Assembly (NCBI GenBank): GCA_020847775.1
Contig: JADLBI010000126.1
Span: forward strand, 1 to 11,096
Length of the DNA: 11,096 nucleotides
Origin: Opitutaceae bacterium
Lineage (GTDB): Bacteria; Verrucomicrobiota; Verrucomicrobiia; Opitutales; Opitutaceae
Direction of reading: 5' to 3'
The number at the start of each line of letters is the position of its first letter. Position 1 is the stretch's first letter. The position numbers and the translations under genes were made by a program. This document shows positions 1 through 6,865 of the stretch, piece by piece. The notes below the pieces were generated by a model. It made no database searches, was not told the DNA's origin, and saw only the letters and a program-made list of their open reading frames with translations.

Positions 1-624
1 GTTCATCATCGGGTCGATCATGATATCGCCGAGGCCGGAGGCGACGAGCAGGTAGCCGTAGCAATCGCCCCAAGTGCGCACGAGCTTGGCCTGCGCGAGC
101 AGGGCGTCGGTGCCCGGCCCCATGCGCTGGCGGAAGTTGAACGGATCGCTCGTGAGAAAGGTGGCGTCCGCGAGTTGGGTGGTTTGGCGCGTGCGGACCG
201 CGCGGCCGTTGAGCGTGGTCTGCTGGCCGTCGCCGATCATGAGCTGGCCGAGAATCGGTTGATGAATACACCCGAGCACGGGCTGGCCTTGATGCAGCAA
301 GGCGATGAGCGTGCCCCAGAGCGGCACGCCCGTGATAAAACTCTTGGTGCCGTCGATGGGATCGAGCACCCAGACGAATTCGGCGTCGGCGTTTTCGCTG
401 CCGTGCTCTTCGCCGACGATGCCGTGGGCGGGAAACTTTTTATTGATCAACTTTCGCAGCACTTCTTCGGCGCCGCGATCGGCGGCGGTGACCGGGGTGG
501 CGTCGGATTTAGTTTCGACCACGAGCGCCGGGTTGTTGAAATAGGGCCGGATGAAATCGCCGCTGGCGTGGGCGAGCTCGGGGATGAAATTGCGGTAAGG
601 CGTCAAATCCACGGGCAGATTCAT
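1..624 (-). CDS. Inositol monophosphatase family protein, histidinol-phosphatase type (C-terminus cut by window edge)
   Basis: Mg-dependent phosphatase of the inositol-monophosphatase fold. The subgroup resembles HisN-type histidinol-phosphatases, which dephosphorylate L-histidinol phosphate in histidine biosynthesis; that substrate is inferred. The 208 visible residues carry the family's metal-site motifs: GEEHG (71-75), the signature DPIDGT (88-93) followed by KSF and GVPLWGTLIALL, and WGDCYGYLLVASG (185-197). The extended DGTKSF...P.WG.LIAL pattern favours HisN over a plain inositol phosphatase. Family length is about 260 residues, so roughly the last 50, with the C-terminal metal-binding Asp motif, lie off the window. 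The ATG at 624 is well placed for the family N-terminus, and the next in-frame Met is residue 129. There is no Shine-Dalgarno, and an inverted repeat begins at the base next to the start codon. Alternative: a 3'(2'),5'-bisphosphate nucleotidase or generic IMPase. Confidence 0.88.
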   Translation of the reverse strand, partial: MNLPVDLTPYRNFIPELAHASGDFIRPYFNNPALVVETKSDATPVTAADRGAEEVLRKLINKKFPAHGIVGEEHGSENADAEFVWVLDPIDGTKSFITGVPLWGTLIALLHQGQPVLGCIHQPILGQLMIGDGQQTTLNGRAVRTRQTTQLADATFLTSDPFNFRQRMGPGTDALLAQAKLVRTWGDCYGYLLVASGLGDIMIDPMMN

Positions 625-699
625 GCCCACAGAACACACCGAATACACGGAAAAAAGCTGTCTTGTCCCGTTTCTGTGTGTTCCGTGTGTTCCGTGGGC
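625..699. repeat. Inverted repeat element with 9-bp-period arms
   Basis: The left arm (625-653) and the reverse complement of the right arm (671-699) match at 25 of 29 positions, separated by 17 bases. Each arm is itself a tandem of three 9-mers. Left: CACAGAACA, CACCGAATA, CACGGAAAA (628-654). Right: TTCTGTGTG, TTCCGTGTG, TTCCGTGGG (672-698). The element fills the gap between the divergent phosphatase and exonuclease genes: the left arm abuts the phosphatase ATG and the right arm reaches the candidate GTG start of the exonuclease. A transcript from either strand could fold into a long hairpin. Mobility or function cannot be judged from one copy. Confidence 0.85.
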
Positions 700-1365
700 A
701 CCAATTGGACAGAACGGAGTATTCACTTCCTCGATTTCGAGGGCAGTGTGGCTTCGGGTATTGTCGAGTATGGTGTGGTCACGCTGCAAGGCGGCGAGGT
801 GAAGGCGACTGCGACACGATTGTGCCGACCGACCGGAAAGGTGCGGACTGAGGATGTGGCGGTGCATGGATTGGATGCCACGGTGCTCGCAGGGGCTGCG
901 TCGTTGACGGACGATTTCGAGCGGTTTGCGGCGTGGCGAGAGAGCGGGCCACTGGCGGCGCATTTCGCGGGCGCGGAGAATTCGCTGCTCAAGTCTGTGT
1001 GGCCGTATCCGCGTTCGTCGCCGGATTTCGCGCGCCCGGGCAAGGAGATCGCGGAGTGGGGGCCGTGGATCGATACCGGCGCGCTCTACCGCCAGTTCTA
1101 TCCGCGCCTCGCGTCGTATAAATTGGCGGATTTGGTGGCGGCGTGCGGTTTGCAGCCGGAGTTGAATGAGCTGGCGGCAACGCATTGTCCCGAGTCGCGC
1201 CGGCATTATCACGCGGCGCCATATGATGCGCTGGCGGGGGCGGTGTTGCTGCGCGCGCTAGGCCGTGAACCGCAGCTCGCGGAGTTGTCGATCATGCAGT
1301 TGCTCGCGTTGAGCACGCTCGACGGCGGGAAGCGCGACGCGCTGCAACAAGAGGAGTTATTCTGA
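694..1365 (+). CDS. DEDDh-type 3'-5' exonuclease (RNase T / DnaQ superfamily)
   Basis: Single-domain nuclease expected to remove nucleotides from 3' ends using two metal ions. Counted from the GTG at 694, Exo I is LDFEG (D14, E16), Exo II is AHFAGAENSLL (E95 where most relatives have Asp), and Exo III is HYHAAPYDALAG (H173, D178), the H-x4-D spacing of the DEDDh class. About 223 residues, typical of stand-alone members such as epsilon-like proofreading or RNase T-like enzymes; the substrate cannot be told. The start is uncertain: the reading frame stays open upstream to 175, but that part is antisense to the phosphatase gene and reads through the inverted repeat. Candidates are GTG 694, or ATT 721 just before the conserved HFLDFEG; ATT 721 fits the domain edge best but is a rare start. 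The 3' end overlaps the convergent glycosyltransferase gene by 9 bp. Confidence 0.8.
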   Translation: MGTNWTERSIHFLDFEGSVASGIVEYGVVTLQGGEVKATATRLCRPTGKVRTEDVAVHGLDATVLAGAASLTDDFERFAAWRESGPLAAHFAGAENSLLKSVWPYPRSSPDFARPGKEIAEWGPWIDTGALYRQFYPRLASYKLADLVAACGLQPELNELAATHCPESRRHYHAAPYDALAGAVLLRALGREPQLAELSIMQLLALSTLDGGKRDALQQEELF

Positions 1366-2151
1366 TCCTTCGCGCCGCGCGGTGGAATCGACGGGATAAT
1401 CGCGCAAGCCCGTGAGCTGCGCGACTGTTCGTAATACGAACAACGGGTTGTAAACCAGATAGCGATAAGCGAGGCGTCGCGGCTCCTGGCCGAGGCGAAA
1501 GAGCCATTCGAGTCCACTGCGTTGCATCCAGCGCGGGGCTTGGCGAAGCCGGCCACTGTGAAAATCAAAGGCTGCGCCGACGCCGATCATGAGGCCACAC
1601 TTTAGGTGGTTGAAGTGTCGCGCCATGAAATGTTCCTGCTTGGGGGTGCCGAGGCCGACCCAGATGATGTCCGGATTCTTCTGGGTGACATCAGTCTGCA
1701 ACGTGGCGGATTCCTCCGCCGTGAGTGGACGAAACGGCGGCGTGAAAGTTCCCGTGACGCAAAGTCCGGGGAAACGCCTGCACAAACTGTCCGCCAGTTG
1801 GTCGGCGACTTCAGGAGCCCCGCCGTAGAAATAATGTCGCAGGCCGGAGGCGCGACCTTCATCGCAAACACGTAGCAGCAGGTCGGGACCGTAAACGCGA
1901 GTGATGCCGCGCTGCCCGTGCCAGCGCCCCAACCAAACTAGGGGCATGCCATCGGGCGTGTTTAACCAGGCGCGGTTGAGGATCGCGCGCAAATCATGGT
2001 CGGTCTGGGCTGCGCTTACACCATGGACTCCAGTCACACAGATATAACCGACATTTTTTTGACCTCTGACCGCAATGATTCGAGCGCTCGCTTCCGCCAG
2101 GGAAAGAGCGGAGATGCCGACACCTTGAACGTTGAAGCGGGGTGGCTGCAT
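1357..2151 (-). CDS. WecG/TagA/CpsF family (GT26) glycosyltransferase
   Basis: Glycosyltransferase of family GT26, whose members add a sugar (for example N-acetylmannosamine or N-acetylmannosaminuronic acid) from a UDP donor onto a lipid-linked intermediate for surface polysaccharide or teichoic acid assembly at the inner membrane face. The acceptor here is unknown. The 264 residues show family landmarks: the N-terminal strand and TPDGMPLVW (65-73, with the conserved D67), YGPDLL (87-92), FYGG (108-111), PDIIWVGLGTPKQE (160-173), and the C-terminal GVGAAFDFHSG (190-200) followed by APRWMQRSGLEWLFRL and QEPRR. That tail is the basic segment thought to hold the enzyme at the membrane. Length is normal. 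The ATG at 2151 starts directly at the family N-terminus, with no clear ribosome site. No other polysaccharide genes are adjacent. It is divergent from the GNAT gene, with 71 bp between the starts. Confidence 0.92.
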   Translation of the reverse strand: MQPPRFNVQGVGISALSLAEASARIIAVRGQKNVGYICVTGVHGVSAAQTDHDLRAILNRAWLNTPDGMPLVWLGRWHGQRGITRVYGPDLLLRVCDEGRASGLRHYFYGGAPEVADQLADSLCRRFPGLCVTGTFTPPFRPLTAEESATLQTDVTQKNPDIIWVGLGTPKQEHFMARHFNHLKCGLMIGVGAAFDFHSGRLRQAPRWMQRSGLEWLFRLGQEPRRLAYRYLVYNPLFVLRTVAQLTGLRDYPVDSTARREGSE

Positions 2152-2222
2152 GGAGTGGAGGGGCGGCGACGTGGCGATTTTTGATTGCCGACGGAGCGAG
2201 ACAAGCGGCGAATGCGGTCAAC

Positions 2223-2810
2223 ATGCAACCTGTTCCCGTGACGTTGACCGGCGAGTTTGCGCGCTTGGAGCCGCTGGGGCTCGAACACGCGGCGGACTTG
2301 GCGCGGGTCGGGACCGAGGCCGACATTTGGCGATACTTGCCGACGCGGGCGCCGCGCGATGATGGCGAAATGCGTGTTTTGATCGAAACGGCGCTGGCTG
2401 AAGCGGCGCGCGGGGTGCGGTTACCGTTTGCGATCATCGATCTGGCCGATGGGCGCGCGGTGGGCAGCACGAGTTATCTGGACATCGCGCCGGCGCATCA
2501 GCGCATCGAGATCGGCTGGACCTGGCTGGGCGCGCGGGCGCGGCGGACCGCGATCAATACCGAATGCAAATCCCTATTGCTGAAACACGCCTTTGCAACG
2601 CTTGGTTGCGGGCGCGTGCAGCTCAAGACCGACGGGCGGAACTTGCGTTCGCAGGCGGCGATCGAGCGGCTCGGCGCGGTCAAGGAAGGCGTGCTGCGCC
2701 GACACATGGTTTTGCCCGACGGCTTTGTGCGCGACACGGTGATGTATGCCATTTTGCGCGAGGAATGGCCGATGGTCACAAAGCGGTTGCAGGCAGCGCT
2801 GCGTCGCTAG
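2223..2810 (+). CDS. GNAT family N-acetyltransferase (RimJ/RimL-like)
   Basis: Acetyl-CoA-dependent acetyltransferase of the RimJ/RimL-like branch (Acetyltransf_3 type), about 195 residues. Visible pattern: N-terminal LTGEFARLEPLGLEHAADL; a central strand around FAIIDLADGRAVGSTSYLDI; then the acetyl-CoA loop and helix RRTAINTECKSLLLKHAF, where the usual glycine-rich R-x-x-G-x-G loop is replaced by RTAINTE, a variant I recognise from one GNAT subgroup; and the closing RLGAVKEGVLRRHMVLPDG. RimJ/L proteins acetylate ribosomal protein N-termini, but many relatives act on small molecules or antibiotics, so the substrate is open. The frame is open back to 2142, but homology-like sequence starts at the ATG at 2223. 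It lies 82 bp upstream of pepF on the same strand and could be cotranscribed with it. Confidence 0.88.
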   Translation: MQPVPVTLTGEFARLEPLGLEHAADLARVGTEADIWRYLPTRAPRDDGEMRVLIETALAEAARGVRLPFAIIDLADGRAVGSTSYLDIAPAHQRIEIGWTWLGARARRTAINTECKSLLLKHAFATLGCGRVQLKTDGRNLRSQAAIERLGAVKEGVLRRHMVLPDGFVRDTVMYAILREEWPMVTKRLQAALRR

Positions 2811-2892
2811 TCGGCGCTCGACGGCACCGGGCCGCGGGGCCAGATTTGAGCGCATGACTAACCCCTCCCGACTGGTTTACTACTGTGTGAGC

Positions 2893-4761
2893 ATGATCTC
2901 CTTGACCGCCCTGAGCCCGGCGTTGAACGCCAAGCCCGAAACGCGCAACCGCGCCGAAATTCCCGACGCTTACAAATGGGATTTCTCGCCGATTTATCCC
3001 TCGTGGACCGAGTGGGAGGCGGACATGAAAAAGCTGGAGGGTTACATCGACACCTACGCGGCGTTGAAGGGCACGCTCAAGGAGGGTGCGGAGCAACTCG
3101 CCAAGGCCTACGAACTCGAGGACGAGATCGGTCAGTTGCAATACAAACTCTACCGTTACCCGCAGCTCCAGCGCGACGTGGACCTGCGCAACACCGAGAT
3201 TTCCGGCCGCTTCCAACAAGTGATGGCGGTGTTTGCCAAGTTGGGCACCGCGAGCTCCTGGTTCACGCCGGAGTTGCTCGCGATTCCCGAAGCCACCACG
3301 ACCGAGTGGATCAACGCCGAGCCGCGCCTCCAACCGTATCGTTTCCCGATTTCCGAGGCTTATCGCCAGGCGGCGCACGTGTTGAACGAGGATGGCGAAA
3401 AGCTCATGTCGTTCTCGTCGCGCTTCAACGGCACGCCGGCCAATATTTATCAGGAGCTAAGCACGTCCGACGTGCAGTTCCCGACCGTGAAGCTTTCCGA
3501 CGGCCGTGAGGTGAAGGTCTCCTACGGCGGCTACTCCGAGGTGCTCAACACCGCGAAGGCGCAGGCGGACCGCGCGGCGGCGTTCAAGGGCCACTACGAA
3601 ACCTACGCCGCGAACAAGAACACCTACGCCGCGATCTACAACAGTCTCCTGCAGCGCGATTGGTTCACCGCGCAGGCGCGCAGCTATCCCAGCACGCTCG
3701 CCGCGGCGCTCGATGGCGACAACGTGCCCGAGTCGGTTTACCGCAATCTCGTCGAGACCGTGCGCGACGGCACCGCGCCGTTGCAGCGTTACCTGAAGGT
3801 CCGCCAGCAGATGCTCGGCTTGGAGTCGTATCACCTCTACGACGGTTCGCGCCCGCTGTTGGATGATGACCGCACCTACGAGTATGACGCGATGAAGGCG
3901 ACGGTGTTGGAATCGGTCGCACCACTGGGAGAGGATTATCACGCGAAGATGGCCGCGATGCTCAACGGCCGCTGGCTCGACGTGTATGAGAACGACGGCA
4001 AGAAGAGCGGCGCCTACAGCGCGGGCGTGTATGGCGTCGGCCCTTACATGTTGATGAACTACAACGACACGCTCGATGCCGTGTTCACCTTCGCGCACGA
4101 GCTCGGCCACTCGATGCACACGGTGCTGTCGTATGAGGCCCAGCCTTTCGCGACGGCCAACTACACGATCTTCGTGGCCGAGGTCGCCTCGACGACCAAT
4201 GAGCGTTTCCTGCTCGAACTGCTGCTCAGCCGCACCGACGACCCGAAGGAGCGTTTCCTCCTGCTCCAACACGCGATCGACAACATCGTGGGCACGTTCT
4301 ACACGCAGGTGATGTTTGCCGATTACGAATGGCAGGCGCACCAACTGGTTGAAAACGGCCAGCCCGTCACGCCGGACTCGTTGTCCAACATCTACGCCGG
4401 CCTGCTCGACGCGTATTACGGCGACGCGATCACGAAGGACGAACTCTACCGCTACACGTGGACGCGCATCCCGCACTTCTACAACTCGCCCTACTACGTT
4501 TACAAATACGCGACCTGCTTCGCGTCCTCCGCCCAGCTCTTCAAGGCGATGACGACCGGTCCGGCCGACGAGCAGGCCGCCGCGCGTGCACGCTATCTCA
4601 CCCTGCTCAGGAGCGGCGGCAACGATCAGCCGATGCGCCAGCTCCTCAAGGCCGGCGTGGATCTGAACCAGCGTGAAACGATTCAGGCGGTGATCGACCA
4701 GATGGACGAACTCGTGACGCGTCTCGAAGCCGAAGCCGCGAAGCTCAAGGCGACGGAGTAA
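2893..4761 (+). CDS. pepF: Oligoendopeptidase F (peptidase family M3)
   Basis: Zinc metallopeptidase that cleaves short peptides internally; normally cytoplasmic and involved in peptide turnover. From the ATG at 2893 the protein has 622 residues, close to the usual 600. The zinc site is complete: FTFAHELGHSMH with H402, E403 and H406, and the third ligand E430 in FVAEVAST. The C-terminal substrate-binding segment PHFYNSPYYVYKYATCFA is also typical. The N-terminal helical domain begins near IPDAYKWDFSPIYPSW. An upstream in-frame ATG at 2854 would add 13 residues, giving MTNPSRLVYYCVSM before the rest; this longer form has a hydrophobic stretch that could pass for a weak signal peptide. Neither start has a strong ribosome site, and 2893 is preferred on family length. 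A strong intrinsic terminator follows 25 bp after the stop codon. Confidence 0.93.
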   Translation: MISLTALSPALNAKPETRNRAEIPDAYKWDFSPIYPSWTEWEADMKKLEGYIDTYAALKGTLKEGAEQLAKAYELEDEIGQLQYKLYRYPQLQRDVDLRNTEISGRFQQVMAVFAKLGTASSWFTPELLAIPEATTTEWINAEPRLQPYRFPISEAYRQAAHVLNEDGEKLMSFSSRFNGTPANIYQELSTSDVQFPTVKLSDGREVKVSYGGYSEVLNTAKAQADRAAAFKGHYETYAANKNTYAAIYNSLLQRDWFTAQARSYPSTLAAALDGDNVPESVYRNLVETVRDGTAPLQRYLKVRQQMLGLESYHLYDGSRPLLDDDRTYEYDAMKATVLESVAPLGEDYHAKMAAMLNGRWLDVYENDGKKSGAYSAGVYGVGPYMLMNYNDTLDAVFTFAHELGHSMHTVLSYEAQPFATANYTIFVAEVASTTNERFLLELLLSRTDDPKERFLLLQHAIDNIVGTFYTQVMFADYEWQAHQLVENGQPVTPDSLSNIYAGLLDAYYGDAITKDELYRYTWTRIPHFYNSPYYVYKYATCFASSAQLFKAMTTGPADEQAAARARYLTLLRSGGNDQPMRQLLKAGVDLNQRETIQAVIDQMDELVTRLEAEAAKLKATE

Positions 4762-4786
4762 CCACGTTGGTGGTTGGGAACTGCAG

Positions 4787-4814
4787 GGCGGGGATTCCGA
4801 TCCCCGCCTTTTTT
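4787..4814 (+). terminator. Intrinsic terminator of pepF
   Basis: A perfect 9-bp GC-rich stem (GGCGGGGAT at 4787-4795 with ATCCCCGCC at 4800-4808) around a TCCG loop, followed directly by six T residues (4809-4814). It lies 25 bp after the pepF stop and is correctly oriented to end that transcript. Confidence 0.87.
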
Positions 4815-4829
4815 ATGCGCTACTTAAGA

Positions 4830-4851
4830 GGCGGGATTCGGAAATCCCGCC
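4830..4851 (-). terminator. Hairpin after the PTS EIIA gene, possible terminator
   Basis: Perfect 9-bp stem (GGCGGGATT at 4830-4838 with AATCCCGCC at 4843-4851) with a 4-base loop, starting 7 bp after the stop of the minus-strand EIIA gene. The minus-strand sequence after it (TCTTAAGTAG) has no clean T run, so termination may be weak or need Rho; the T-rich tract beyond belongs to the opposite hairpin. Its core is nearly the same as that of the pepF terminator. Confidence 0.55.
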
Positions 4852-4858
4852 CTACATT

Positions 4859-5335
4859 TTAGCCTGACGGGAATAACTTTCCTTCGGCGGCGATCACCGC
4901 GGCGATGAATTGCTCGGCGGTGGCGGCCTGCAAAAGCGCGTCACGGTTTTCAGGCACGTTGACGATTTTGCACAGGGCGCTCACGAGCATCAGATAGTCG
5001 GTCGGATTCGATCGCGGCGTGCCGAGCACGAAAAGCAAGCGCACGTCCTGCTGACAGTTCTCGAAACGCACGCCATCCGCATGGCGGCCCACGGCCAGCA
5101 CGATGCGGTTGACGTGTTGGGTGCGGGCGTGGGGCAGGGCGATGGCATTGCCCAGATAGGTCGTATCGAGCTGCTCGCGCGCCTTCAATTCGGCGAAAAA
5201 CCCGTCGAAATCCGCCACATCGGGGTGGCCGCGGAGCAGTTCAGCGGTTTCGCGAAGTGCGTCGTCGTGGGTGGAGCCTTGGAGGGCAAGCGCCACGCGC
5301 GCGGGATCGAGGAGCGAGGAGAGTCGGCCGGGCAT
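4859..5335 (-). CDS. PTS EIIA type-2 domain protein (PtsN / fructose-EIIA-like)
   Basis: A 158-residue single PTS EIIA type-2 domain (the fructose/mannitol EIIA fold, also used by the nitrogen-PTS regulator PtsN). Such proteins accept a phosphoryl group from HPr/NPr on a histidine, here H69 in the motif NAIALPHAR, and pass it to a sugar permease or act as regulators. Other family marks are GVRFEN, VRLLFVLGTP and the ALCKIV segment. No EIIB, EIIC, EI or HPr gene is nearby, which favours a regulatory or orphan role; this is inference. The frame stays open upstream to 5644, but that extension reads straight through the tRNA-Ser gene and cannot be the true N-terminus. The ATG at 5335 starts immediately before the domain (MPGRLSSLLDP). 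No Shine-Dalgarno is visible. The tRNA ends 74 bp upstream on the same strand. Confidence 0.87.
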   Translation of the reverse strand: MPGRLSSLLDPARVALALQGSTHDDALRETAELLRGHPDVADFDGFFAELKAREQLDTTYLGNAIALPHARTQHVNRIVLAVGRHADGVRFENCQQDVRLLFVLGTPRSNPTDYLMLVSALCKIVNVPENRDALLQAATAEQFIAAVIAAEGKLFPSG

Positions 5336-5409
5336 CGGTGCAAAGAGATTCAGCGCGTGGACCAACGCAAGGGGGGAGATGGTTCCTTGGCGAAAAACAA
5401 AACGCGGGC

Positions 5410-5497
<88 letters not shown>

Positions 5498-5550
5498 GGA
5501 TTGCGCCGCGCGGCGGGCCGGAGCGGCCGCCTGCGGTTGAGCGAAGGCAG

Positions 5551-5580
5551 ACAAAAGCGGTTTCAAAGCGTTTTGGTCAA
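5551..5580 (-). promoter_or_regulatory. Possible promoter of tRNA-Ser
   Basis: On the minus strand TTGACC (5575-5580) and TTTTGT (5551-5556) lie 18 bp apart and would start transcription about 45 bases before the tRNA. The -35 matches the sigma-70 consensus at five of six positions, the -10 at only three, so this is a tentative call. Confidence 0.28.
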
Positions 5581-5612
5581 TGGCAAATCCGCGTCCGCCG
5601 CCCGGTGGCGCA

Positions 5613-5629
5613 ACATTTTTGGAAAATGT
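5613..5629. promoter_or_regulatory. Perfect 17-bp dyad upstream of nuoB
   Basis: ACATTTT-TGG-AAAATGT is an exact 7-bp inverted repeat with a 3-base centre, AT-rich in a GC-rich intergenic region, 67 bp before the nuoB start. It could be an operator for a dimeric regulator of the nuo operon. As a terminator it would be weak (AT stem, no T run). A poor sigma-70-like pair (TTGCAC 5633-5638, TAACGC 5655-5660) lies just downstream. Confidence 0.35.
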
Positions 5630-5696
5630 CACTTGCACGGCCAAGGCGCGAGCGTAACGCTGGGGCGATTTTGTTCAGCACCAACTGCGACCGTCC

Positions 5697-6206
5697 ATGG
5701 TAACCTCCAATACAGAACTGGCCTACAACAGTAAGGTCGAAGGCGAAGCCATCGTCACCACGGCGGACGCGGCCATCAACTGGATCCGCGCCAATTCGAT
5801 GTGGCCGATGCCGATGGGGCTGGCGTGTTGCGCCATCGAACTCATGGCGACGGCGGCCTCGCGGTTCGACATCGCCCGCTTTGGGGCCGAGGTCATGCGC
5901 TTTTCACCCCGCCAGTCGGATTGCATGATCGTGGCCGGCACGGTGACCTACAAAATGGCCTCCTCACTCCGCCGCATTTATGACCAGATGGCCGCGCCCA
6001 AATGGGTCATCGCCATGGGCGCCTGTGCTTCGTCCGGCGGCATGTATCGCAGCTATGCGACCTTGCAAGGCGTGGACCGGATCGTGCCGGTGGATGTCTA
6101 TGTCAGCGGCTGTCCGCCACGCCCCGAGGCTTTGCTGGATGCCCTGATGAAGTTGCAGGCCAAGGTGGGCCGGGAACGCTCGACCAAGAACCTGTTGTCC
6201 GCCTGA
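5697..6206 (+). CDS. nuoB: NADH-quinone oxidoreductase subunit B
   Basis: Complex I connecting-module subunit that carries cluster N2, the last Fe-S centre before quinone, at the cytoplasmic face of the membrane. The 169 residues include all four N2 ligands: the adjacent pair C44-C45 in GLACCAIE, C110 in MGACASSGG and C139 in SGCPPRPE. Length and motif order match the family (about 160-190 residues). The ATG at 5697 gives a normal short N-terminus before AAINWIRANSMWPMPMG. No Shine-Dalgarno is seen. It is the first gene of the nuo cluster in this window, preceded on the other strand by tRNA-Ser and not by nuoA; nuoC follows after 17 bp. Confidence 0.97.
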   Translation: MVTSNTELAYNSKVEGEAIVTTADAAINWIRANSMWPMPMGLACCAIELMATAASRFDIARFGAEVMRFSPRQSDCMIVAGTVTYKMASSLRRIYDQMAAPKWVIAMGACASSGGMYRSYATLQGVDRIVPVDVYVSGCPPRPEALLDALMKLQAKVGRERSTKNLLSA

Positions 6207-6223
6207 TCGCCCGTCACCGCGCC

Positions 6224-6859
6224 ATGTCCGCTACCAACACCGCCGATATTTCGGCCAAGATTTTAGAAACATTCCCCCGGGCGACGCTCCGTGCCAGCCT
6301 CGATCATCCGGCGTGGGATGTGCCCACCGCCGACTTGCTGGCCGTGCTGCAAACCCTGCGCGACGAACACCGCTACGACATGCTGGTGGACGTGACGGCG
6401 GTGGATTGGGCCGAGGACGCGGAACCGCGCTTCACGGCGGTCTATCACCTCTATTCGAGCACCGGGCACGATTATGTGCGCGTGGCCGCGGCCTGCACCG
6501 GCGACGATTCCGCCCCGGAGGCGCCCAGCGTGACGGGGCTTTGGTCCGCCGCCGACTGGCACGAACGCGAGGCCTACGATATGTTCGGCATCCGTTTCAC
6601 GGGGCACCCCGACCTGCGGCGCATTTTGATGTGGGAGGGCTACCCCTACCACCCTCTGCGCAAGGAGTTCCCGCTCGCCGGCATCGAGACCGAGTTGCCT
6701 GATCCCGAGGTCGCCGCCGAGACCCACGTGAAGGTCAAGTCTGCGCCGATGGCGGGCGGCCCCTTTGTCGCTTCAATTGGAGAAATGAACATGACCGAGG
6801 CCGAGCCCCGCGCCAAGGACGAGAGCTGGAACGAAGCCAGCGAGAAACCCGGAGCCTGA
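6224..6859 (+). CDS. nuoC: NADH-quinone oxidoreductase subunit C
   Basis: Complex I 30-kDa-type subunit that braces NuoB, NuoD and NuoG in the peripheral arm and has no cofactor. The 211 residues contain the family signature HEREAYDMFGIRFTGHPDLR (113-132) followed by RILMWEGYPYHPLRKEFPL. It is separate from NuoD, unlike the fused NuoCD of enterobacteria. The tail after the signature is about 60 residues, acidic and low in hydrophobics (MTEAEPRAKDESWNEASEKP near the end). The frame is open upstream of 6224 because it overlaps nuoB in another frame; the ATG at 6224 is the natural start, 17 bp after the nuoB stop. Six bases separate it from nuoD, which suggests translational coupling. Confidence 0.96.
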   Translation: MSATNTADISAKILETFPRATLRASLDHPAWDVPTADLLAVLQTLRDEHRYDMLVDVTAVDWAEDAEPRFTAVYHLYSSTGHDYVRVAAACTGDDSAPEAPSVTGLWSAADWHEREAYDMFGIRFTGHPDLRRILMWEGYPYHPLRKEFPLAGIETELPDPEVAAETHVKVKSAPMAGGPFVASIGEMNMTEAEPRAKDESWNEASEKPGA

Positions 6860-6865
6860 CCCAGC

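Noticed and set aside
175..693. Upstream extension of the exonuclease frame back to 175
   Set aside because: This part is antisense to the well-supported phosphatase gene and crosses the inverted repeat; no family resemblance before HFLDFEG.
3457..4476. 339-residue minus-strand open frame inside pepF
   Set aside because: Antisense shadow of the catalytic domain of pepF; no recognisable motifs and Arg/Val/His-rich low-complexity composition.
5633..5660. Sigma-70-like promoter for nuoB (TTGCAC, 16 bp, TAACGC)
   Set aside because: The -10 match is poor and similar pairs occur by chance; mentioned only as context for the dyad.
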